Shown: positions 5,712 to 10,918 of the stretch, piece after piece | How the letters are laid out: each line of letters starts with the position of its first letter | Numbering within the stretch: position 1 is the first letter of the stretch | Source of the DNA: an uncultured Lachnospiraceae bacterium | Lineage (GTDB): Bacteria > Bacillota > Clostridia > Lachnospirales > Lachnospiraceae | Assembly (NCBI GenBank): GCA_902783735.1 | Contig: CACZSE010000170.1 | Location: 1 to 10,918, forward strand | Reading direction: 5' to 3' | DNA: 10,918 nt | Made by a program: the position numbers and the translations under genes | Notes under the pieces: model-generated | The model's database searches: none | The model's input: only the letters and a program-made list of their open reading frames with translations | Told to the model about the DNA's origin: nothing

Positions 5712-6659
5712 TTATATTAACGCCATTGTTATATACTTGGCAGCCTTAATAAGGCTGCCATTTTTGTTGATCTCTTTCAATACTTTTATATGAGATATAT
5801 GATCGATATAATATCTTAAGCCAAGTTCAAAGCAGATCTTTTTTGTAACTTCCAAAAGAAGGCCGACTTCTTCATCCGGCAATGATCCTGAGGAAATACT
5901 CAGATATCCGCTCATTACCGTGACGGCAGTGCTTTCTTCTATATATCCGGTATCGGCACATATCGATCGGATAAGATCTGCCATATCCTCTAACAAGGAT
6001 CCGTTCATGAACGTATCCATATCTATGATCGCCTTAACCTCACCATCTGAAAACAGAATATTTGAGAGTTTCGTATCACCATGAACAATTTGGGTTCTAT
6101 CCAATCTCAGCTTAAGAAAACGTTCTGCTCCTTTATATATCTTTTCTTCAAGAACATGATCTCTTAAATCTTTATTATGATCATTACTCGATATCATTTT
6201 TTCAAATGTATCACTGTAATAGTTCAGATCATGAATATGAGGATAAACTGCTATCGGTCTTTCGGCAATACTTTGAAATGCAAGATGCAATTTTGCCAGT
6301 CCCTGTCCACAGGCATACAATATCTCTTTGCTTAACGGAGATTTATACATATCTCCTTGTATATACGTATACATTCTCCATTTATCATTATTTTGATCGA
6401 CAGCATAAAACCCGGAACCGTCGATACAGTTTATCCATTTCGGGAATAACAATCCAAAATCCTTTAAGGCATTGTAATAAAGTCTGTAATTGTACTTTAA
6501 AGCCTCTGTATCTATGCCTTTTTGCATTTTCTGACATACATAATATCCGGCCCTTGTCTTTATAAAATAGGTTTCATTTATATGCCCGTCAGAAGAAATG
6601 GTAATGTCGGTAACCGTATCTTTTATGAATCTGTTACAGATCTCTTTTACTTGTGTCAC
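5712..6659 (-). CDS. APH-fold phosphotransferase, N-acetylhexosamine 1-kinase (NahK)-like
   Basis: A 315-residue kinase of the aminoglycoside/choline phosphotransferase fold. Seen: the N-terminal nucleotide loop SDGHINETYFI (23-33), the lysine strand YVCQKMQKG (40-48), KWRMYTYIQGDMY (93-105), the catalytic loop VHGDTKLSNILF (192-203, Asp195, Asn200) and the metal-binding IIDMDTFMNGSLLEDMADLIR (211-231, Asp213, Asp215). GHINxTY, HxDTKxxN and IDxDT are the combination found in NahK-type kinases, which phosphorylate GlcNAc/GalNAc at C1, rather than in antibiotic-inactivating APH enzymes; an anomeric sugar kinase role is therefore an inference, not proof. The start is GTG at 6659, with AGGAGGAG about 9 bases upstream. 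It lies about 36 bases after the EAL gene, so is probably co-transcribed. Its final codons contain the terminator of the convergent thioesterase gene; only 4 bases separate the two stops. Confidence 0.8.
   Translation of the reverse strand: MTQVKEICNRFIKDTVTDITISSDGHINETYFIKTRAGYYVCQKMQKGIDTEALKYNYRLYYNALKDFGLLFPKWINCIDGSGFYAVDQNNDKWRMYTYIQGDMYKSPLSKEILYACGQGLAKLHLAFQSIAERPIAVYPHIHDLNYYSDTFEKMISSNDHNKDLRDHVLEEKIYKGAERFLKLRLDRTQIVHGDTKLSNILFSDGEVKAIIDMDTFMNGSLLEDMADLIRSICADTGYIEESTAVTVMSGYLSISSGSLPDEEVGLLLEVTKKICFELGLRYYIDHISHIKVLKEINKNGSLIKAAKYITMALI
5739..5765 (+). terminator. Intrinsic terminator of the thioesterase gene, inside the convergent coding sequence
   Basis: GGCAGCCTT (5739-5747), loop AAT, AAGGCTGCC (5751-5759), then ATTTTTGTT on the plus strand: a perfect 9-bp GC-rich stem and T tract 31 bases after the thioesterase stop. 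The same bases encode part of the last 17 residues of the minus-strand phosphotransferase (NGSLIKAAKYI). There is no matching T tract on the minus strand. Confidence 0.88.
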
Positions 6660-6695
6660 CCCCGGATGCTCCTCCTGTCTGTCACCCCTTTGTTA

Positions 6696-8507
6696 TTATT
6701 TCGGATCAAGGTTATAAAGATACTTCTCATCAAACTCTTCGATGGGGATCGGTCTGCTGTAATAATACCCCTGCACAACATCACATCCCAATGATAAAAG
6801 ACGATCGATCTGTTCCTTATGCTCTGCTCCCTCAGCCAGGCACACAAAGCCGAGTTCTCCTGCAAGTGTGATGATCAGGCGGATCACAGTGATATCTTCT
6901 TCCCGTTCATTATCCGCACCGATCTTATCGACAAAACTCTTGTCTATTTTCAAAGTATTGATGGGCATTTGTGTCAATAGCGAAAGTGATGAATACCCGG
7001 TTCCGAAATCATCCATGGATATCTGGAATCCTCTGAGACGAAGTTCCTCCAAAACCCGGATCATATGCTCGGTATTGTCATAGGTAGCACTTTCTGTCAG
7101 TTCAAAATCAATAAGCTCGTGACTGACACCATGACGATCCACAATCTGAGTCAGATGATCGATGAGATTTTCATCAAAGAGCCTTTTTCGAGAAAGATTC
7201 ACGGAAACAGGATAAAGTGGTTTCCCTTCTTCCTTCCATTGCGTCAGTGCTTCACACACCTTTTCCAAAACGATATCATCTATCTTGCCGATAGAACCAT
7301 CCTTTTCAAAATACGGAACAAAACGCCCCGGTGACAGAAATTCTTTTTTCTTATAATTCCAGCGTATCAGAGCTTCTGAGCCCTTTAATGAATCCTTTTT
7401 TATATCAAACTTAGGTTGCAGGTATACCAGAAACTCATCATTGGCTATAGCCGTATCCAAATATGCCTTAATGAAGTTGCCCCATGTAATATCATCATGC
7501 ATCCGATCGGTATAGACGATGATCTCGGTTTTGTTCATGTCCACACCCAGAGCCTGAGCCATCTTTCCGGCATCGGCCACACGGTTTCCGGCAAGGAGGG
7601 TCCTTTGCATAGGCACCACTCCGGCTCTGTAAAAGATCTTATAGCCCGGATCCTCCTTAAGATGAGACAGCGACTCAAAGAAACCTGTCAGAACCTCAAT
7701 TGTTTCTTCCTGAGGCATATCTTTTATCATCATCGCAAAATTGTCGTTATGACATCTTGCACTCGCATAGACAAAATCAGCCTCATTCATGGCCTTTACC
7801 ACATTACAAAGCACTCTGTTTGCCGCTATATGTCCATATACCTCGTTGATCACTCGAAATTCCTTAATATCGAAATGCACAAATGCATAATCGCTTATAT
7901 TTCTGTCGGCCGGCATCTCCAAAAATGAAACCAGATGGTTCCAGTTATAATGTTCTGTAATGGGGTCAAAAAATGCCATTTTATACAAATCTGATTTTTT
8001 AAACCACTCCACATCATCTGCTATAACATGTCCGGCTCTATCACTGTTCAGTTTACACTCATAAAGCATTCGCAACTTATGGGATTCACAAAATACTGCT
8101 ATCACATCCGATTCTTCCTTAATGGAAAGATCGCTGTATATCCTGTGTGCGTCGTCATCTGACGCAAAACCCGTGAATAGTTCTGCTATAGACTCACGGT
8201 CTATCTCAATCTCATTTTCCATTTCTCCGGAATAGAAAAAAGAAGCTTTCAGACGGATATGATCAAGATCTTCAGGGTAAACAACCCTGTCATCATCCAT
8301 TCTGTATTCGATACCTATTACAGACATATCGACAGACTTTATGAAAAATACTCCGGGATAGTCATAGGTACCGAAAGCACCTGAATAAACCTTCACCTTA
8401 TCCGGGATCACTCCCTTAGAAAAGGCCCGAATATCTTCTTTTGTCACAGGGATATAGTATAAAAGCCGGTCCGGTTTATAGAGCTGATTCAATTTATTAA
8501 CAAACAT
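6696..8507 (-). CDS. Cyclic-di-GMP phosphodiesterase with degenerate GGDEF and intact EAL domain
   Basis: A protein of about 603 residues, cytoplasmic (no membrane segment or signal peptide seen). Residues 1-175 are an unrecognised N-terminal region, probably sensory. A GGDEF-type domain runs from DPITEHYNWNHL (181-192) through FDIKEFRVINEVYGHIAANRVL (212-233), but the signature is CHNDNF (252-257) instead of GGDEF, so diguanylate cyclase activity is not expected. The EAL domain (from about 340) keeps its catalytic set: SEALIRW (Glu378), VNLS (Asn437), ELTES (Glu469), MDDFGTGYSS (Asp499, Asp500), LKID (Lys520), AEGAE (Glu559) and QGYYYSRP (Gln579); it should hydrolyse c-di-GMP to pGpG. I prefer ATG at 8507, 8 bases from AAAGG; the GTG at 8516 abuts that site too closely. 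C-di-GMP hydrolysis commonly favours motility, which fits the nearby fliW. Confidence 0.9.
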   Translation of the reverse strand: MFVNKLNQLYKPDRLLYYIPVTKEDIRAFSKGVIPDKVKVYSGAFGTYDYPGVFFIKSVDMSVIGIEYRMDDDRVVYPEDLDHIRLKASFFYSGEMENEIEIDRESIAELFTGFASDDDAHRIYSDLSIKEESDVIAVFCESHKLRMLYECKLNSDRAGHVIADDVEWFKKSDLYKMAFFDPITEHYNWNHLVSFLEMPADRNISDYAFVHFDIKEFRVINEVYGHIAANRVLCNVVKAMNEADFVYASARCHNDNFAMMIKDMPQEETIEVLTGFFESLSHLKEDPGYKIFYRAGVVPMQRTLLAGNRVADAGKMAQALGVDMNKTEIIVYTDRMHDDITWGNFIKAYLDTAIANDEFLVYLQPKFDIKKDSLKGSEALIRWNYKKKEFLSPGRFVPYFEKDGSIGKIDDIVLEKVCEALTQWKEEGKPLYPVSVNLSRKRLFDENLIDHLTQIVDRHGVSHELIDFELTESATYDNTEHMIRVLEELRLRGFQISMDDFGTGYSSLSLLTQMPINTLKIDKSFVDKIGADNEREEDITVIRLIITLAGELGFVCLAEGAEHKEQIDRLLSLGCDVVQGYYYSRPIPIEEFDEKYLYNLDPK

Positions 8508-8547
8508 AGACCTCACCTTTAAATAAACACCATTTTAACTGATTTAT

Positions 8548-8577
8548 ATTATACACTGACAGAAACCAAAGAAGCAA
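8548..8577 (-). promoter_or_regulatory. Candidate promoter of the EAL gene
   Basis: On the minus strand a perfect TATAAT (8553-8548) lies about 40 bases before the ATG at 8507. TTGCTT (8577-8572) is 18 bases upstream of it, a weak -35. It separates the EAL gene from the radical SAM gene upstream. Confidence 0.5.
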
Positions 8578-8586
8578 AGGAAACCG

Positions 8587-8598
8587 TGGCATATGCCA
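8587..8598. repeat. Perfect 12-bp palindrome TGGCATATGCCA
   Basis: TGGCATATGCCA lies between the radical SAM stop and the EAL promoter, about 10 bp upstream of the candidate -35. A further copy of the half site TGGCAT is on the minus strand nearby (near 8607-8613). No T tract follows on either strand, so it is not a typical terminator. It may be a regulator site for the EAL gene, or chance. Confidence 0.4.
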
Positions 8599-8622
8599 TA
8601 TTGGGATGCCAAACCACCTGCT

Positions 8623-9501
8623 TTACAGATCAAATATACTCATCTGACTGTATTTCTCCGGCAGTTCATCCATGAACCCGAAACAATCTTTCGGGTTTGA
8701 CAGAATGCCGTGTGCCTTACAGTTTCTTTGAAATATCTCTTCCAATTCTTTGGCTTTGGGGCTCGGCAGTTCGTACGCATTTCCGTAACATTTGATGTAA
8801 CGTTCCTTCATACCCGGAAAATGCCTGTCAAGCGCATCATAATAATATTCCCGGTCACCTTCCCTAAGTGTAAGACCCATGCCGAAATCTATTATGCCTT
8901 TTACACCGACCCGGATACATTCATTCAGGATTGACACAATATTCTCCTCCGTATCATTTATGAATGGAAGTATCGGGGTCATCCATACAACCGTGGGGAT
9001 ACCTCTTTTTTGCATTTCTTCCAGGACTTCTATACGGCGTTTTGTATTGCAGACATTAGGTTCCAATATTCTGCACAGATCATCGTCCCATGTCGTAAGC
9101 GTCATCTGCACCACACATTTTGTGGAGTGGTTTATCTCTTCCAGCAGATCGATATCCCTGAGGATACGATCAGATTTTGTCTGTATCGCAACACCGAACC
9201 CATAATGAAGGATGATCTCAAGACACTTCCTTGTCAGCCGTAACTCTTCTTCACAATGCATATACGGATCCGACATTGAACCGGTTCCGATCATAGTCTT
9301 TTTCTTCTTCGAACGAAGAGCAGCTTCTAACAGTTCAGGAGCATTCTGCTTAACTTCTATATCTTCAAAAGGGTGCGAAAACTGATAGCACCTGCTGCGA
9401 CTGTCACAATAAATACAGCCATGACTGCATCCACGATAGATGTTCATACCACAGTGCCCCCCGCCGGTGCTCAGTATTCCTTTTGCATCAACAAAATGCA
9501 T
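8623..9501 (-). CDS. Radical SAM protein, SplB/Rv2578c-like (COG1533 type)
   Basis: A 292-residue radical SAM protein. The [4Fe-4S] motif is C-x3-C-x2-C at Cys25, Cys29, Cys32 (YRGCSHGCIYCDSRS). Further family landmarks: GTGSMSDPYMHCEEELRLTRKCLEI (72-96), where the SxSDPYxxxE pattern is typical of the spore-photoproduct-lyase-like COG1533 proteins, and the later strand PTVVWMTPILPFIND (169-183). These proteins resemble DNA spore photoproduct lyase but mostly have no established substrate, and the N-terminal and C-terminal parts here do not match genuine SplB (about 340 residues), so a photolyase role should not be assumed. Start ATG with AAAGGAAA 8 bases upstream; 22 bases after rsgA and probably in its operon. 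The protein itself needs Fe-S clusters, as the suf operon would provide. Confidence 0.87.
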   Translation of the reverse strand: MHFVDAKGILSTGGGHCGMNIYRGCSHGCIYCDSRSRCYQFSHPFEDIEVKQNAPELLEAALRSKKKKTMIGTGSMSDPYMHCEEELRLTRKCLEIILHYGFGVAIQTKSDRILRDIDLLEEINHSTKCVVQMTLTTWDDDLCRILEPNVCNTKRRIEVLEEMQKRGIPTVVWMTPILPFINDTEENIVSILNECIRVGVKGIIDFGMGLTLREGDREYYYDALDRHFPGMKERYIKCYGNAYELPSPKAKELEEIFQRNCKAHGILSNPKDCFGFMDELPEKYSQMSIFDL

Positions 9502-9523
9502 ATCATCAGTTTCCTTTCGTTAT

Positions 9524-10918
9524 TTACTCCCACATAGTTCTCTTATTGTTTTTCCTGTAGGCTTTCGCCCACTTCGATATTTCCTTTTTCATGGCATAGT
9601 TTCTGGTGTTTTCCCTGCCCAGATTCTTGTATAGTTCATATCTTTCCCAAGATAATTCTCCGCTTGACAGAGCTGCTTTGATCGCACAGCCCGGTTCGGT
9701 ATCATGTCTGCAATCGCTGAATTTACATCGGTTCTCGAGCTCCACGATATCAGAGAATGTTTCATCGATCCCATCCTGTGCGTTTGCCATTCCGACTTCA
9801 CGCATACCTGGAGTATCTATGATCGTGACACCGTTTGGAAGATCTATAAGTTTCCTTAATGTGGTTGTATGTCTTCCCTTATCATCGTCTTTTCTTATTT
9901 CTGATGTCTTCATGATCTCTTCTCCGATAATGGAATTGATGAGTGTCGATTTCCCCGCTCCCGATGAACCCATAAGGCAAATGGTTGTTCCCGGATTCAT
10001 ATACTCATTCAGTTCATCAAGCCCGATTCCGTAAATTGCGGATATCGAATGTACTCTCACTTTATCGCTTATTCCTTCAACTTCTCTTACAAATCTGCCG
10101 GGATTGGTGCAAAGGTCCGATTTCGTAAGTATTACGACAGGTATGGTTTTACCCTGCAAAGCGATACTAACATATCTTGCAATGCGGTTGTAGTTGTAGT
10201 CTTCGTTAAGTGAAGTGACGATAAAAAGATAATCCACGTTGGCGGTCATATACTGCATAACTCCCGTTTTGGCCTGATCCGGTCTTTGAAGAAAACTTTG
10301 CCTCTCACAAACCGAAAGGATTGTTGATCCTCCCTGTTTGTTAAATAAAAATGTCACATAATCGCCGACTACCGGAAGTTTCTCTGCGTCTTCTTCATAA
10401 AAACTTCCCTTTAATTTTGCCGGTATTTCCTCTTCGAAGAACCTGATCTTATAACTGTTTTTGCTGACCTCCGATATCCTTCCGAGTTTCTCGACATGAA
10501 GCCACTGACATGAAAGTTTAAGTGGTTTGTAGTAGGGAAATCCTTTTGTAAATTCTCCGATTTCCTTTTCGTCTTCACACTCTTCAAAAATCGGTGCCTC
10601 GTAAAATAATCCGTGAATTTCTTCAAAGCCTTCATTAAGCGGGAATGCCATGAAAGCCTCCGAATTTCCGAAAGCCGGATGATGAATGTCAAAACGGTCG
10701 CAGGTTACAAAACCGTGCTTCGGATAATAATCCGGTTCGCCGCATATAACGATTCCTTTATATCCTGCTTCTTTGGCAAGCGGAACGGTTTCCTTCAAAA
10801 GAAGTGCGCCGATTCCCATACCAAAGCATGTCGGCTCCACTGCAAGCGGTCCGAATGTCAGTACTTCGTTTTCTTTGTCACCATCCACAACCTTTGCTTT
10901 GGAATAAAAAATCGCACC
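9524..10918 (-). CDS. rsgA: GNAT acetyltransferase domain fused to ribosome small-subunit GTPase RsgA (5' end beyond right edge)
   Basis: The frame is open to the right edge, so the gene starts outside the window; about 464 residues are visible (numbered from the edge). Residues 1 to about 125 are the C-terminal two-thirds of a GNAT domain: GAIFYSKAKV (1-10), VLTFGPLAVEP (19-29), the acetyl-CoA loop GMGIGALLL (33-41) and GEPDYYPKHGF (60-70). After a linker comes RsgA, which binds the 30S subunit late in maturation: OB fold LGRISEVSKNSYKIRF (145-160) to VVGDYVTF (183-190), then the circularly permuted GTPase in the order G4 LTKSDL (264-269), G1 GSSGAGKST (317-325), switch GRHTTT (348-353), G3 DTPGMREVG (368-376), and a zinc site CKFSDCRHDTEPGC (398-411). 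TANVDYLFIVTSLNEDYN (225-242) marks the second RsgA subtype. The GTG at 10888 would cut the GNAT fold and is not the real start. Confidence 0.9.
   Translation of the reverse strand, partial: GAIFYSKAKVVDGDKENEVLTFGPLAVEPTCFGMGIGALLLKETVPLAKEAGYKGIVICGEPDYYPKHGFVTCDRFDIHHPAFGNSEAFMAFPLNEGFEEIHGLFYEAPIFEECEDEKEIGEFTKGFPYYKPLKLSCQWLHVEKLGRISEVSKNSYKIRFFEEEIPAKLKGSFYEEDAEKLPVVGDYVTFLFNKQGGSTILSVCERQSFLQRPDQAKTGVMQYMTANVDYLFIVTSLNEDYNYNRIARYVSIALQGKTIPVVILTKSDLCTNPGRFVREVEGISDKVRVHSISAIYGIGLDELNEYMNPGTTICLMGSSGAGKSTLINSIIGEEIMKTSEIRKDDDKGRHTTTLRKLIDLPNGVTIIDTPGMREVGMANAQDGIDETFSDIVELENRCKFSDCRHDTEPGCAIKAALSSGELSWERYELYKNLGRENTRNYAMKKEISKWAKAYRKNNKRTMWE

Noticed and set aside
5712..6659. Phosphotransferase as an aminoglycoside resistance gene
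   Set aside because: The fold is shared, but the GHINxTY, HGDTKxxN and IDMDT motifs match N-acetylhexosamine-kinase-like proteins, and no mobile element or resistance context is present.
6656..6685. A 9-codon open frame from a GTG at 6685 ending in TGA that overlaps the phosphotransferase GTG start, with a repeated TGTCACCCC (6654-6662 and 6680-6688) on the plus strand
   Set aside because: It looks like a leader peptide coupled to the kinase, but there is no ribosome binding site at a workable distance from the GTG, and its AGG AGG codons are the kinase's own Shine-Dalgarno sequence. Chance is the simpler explanation.
7416..7928. 170-codon plus-strand open frame inside the EAL gene
   Set aside because: It lies antisense to strongly conserved GGDEF/EAL codons, has no recognisable domain and no ribosome binding site; it is a shadow frame.
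8587..8613. TGGCATATGCCA palindrome considered as terminator of the radical SAM gene
   Set aside because: The stem is short and no T tract follows on either strand; it is listed only as a palindrome.
9606..10034. 142-codon plus-strand open frame opposite rsgA
   Set aside because: It is antisense to the conserved G1, G3 and zinc motifs of RsgA and has no independent support.

Overview
The window looks like a chromosomal segment of a low-to-moderate GC, motile, anaerobic Firmicute, most likely a clostridium of the Lachnospiraceae type. The clues are the gene order rrf2-sufC-sufB-sufD-sufS, a FliW flagellar assembly factor, a GGDEF/EAL protein, strong AAAGGAG-type ribosome binding sites and the paralog type of RsgA. 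The genus assignment is an inference from gene content. No rRNA, tRNA, CRISPR array, insertion sequence or phage gene was seen.

Region 1 (1-3960, minus strand) is a SUF iron-sulfur cluster assembly operon. It starts with an Rrf2/IscR-type regulator, then sufC, sufB, sufD and sufS, the last cut by the left edge. Genes are 1 to 20 bases apart or overlap. The single visible promoter (-35 TTTACC, 17 bp, -10 TATAAT) is covered by a perfect nested 25-bp inverted repeat, the likely operator for the first gene's product.

Region 2 (4014-5203, minus strand) holds fliW, with its own near-consensus promoter and terminator, and upstream of it a histidine-phosphatase (phosphoglycerate-mutase-like) gene.

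Region 3 (5204-5765) is the only plus-strand gene, a PaaI-like hotdog thioesterase. It has its own promoter, and its terminator hairpin lies inside the 3' coding end of the convergent neighbour.

Region 4 (5712-8577, minus strand) is a c-di-GMP phosphodiesterase (degenerate GGDEF, intact EAL) followed after about 36 bases by an N-acetylhexosamine-kinase-like phosphotransferase.

Region 5 (8587-10918, minus strand) is a GNAT acetyltransferase fused in frame to a circularly permuted GTPase, RsgA, running off the right edge, then a radical SAM protein of the SplB/Rv2578c type.

Most of the window is ordinary core genome. The points most worth a second look are the GNAT-RsgA fusion, the suf operator architecture, the terminator embedded in a coding sequence, and the Tyr at the fourth cluster-ligand position of the Rrf2 protein. 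I did not find a convincing new multi-gene system.
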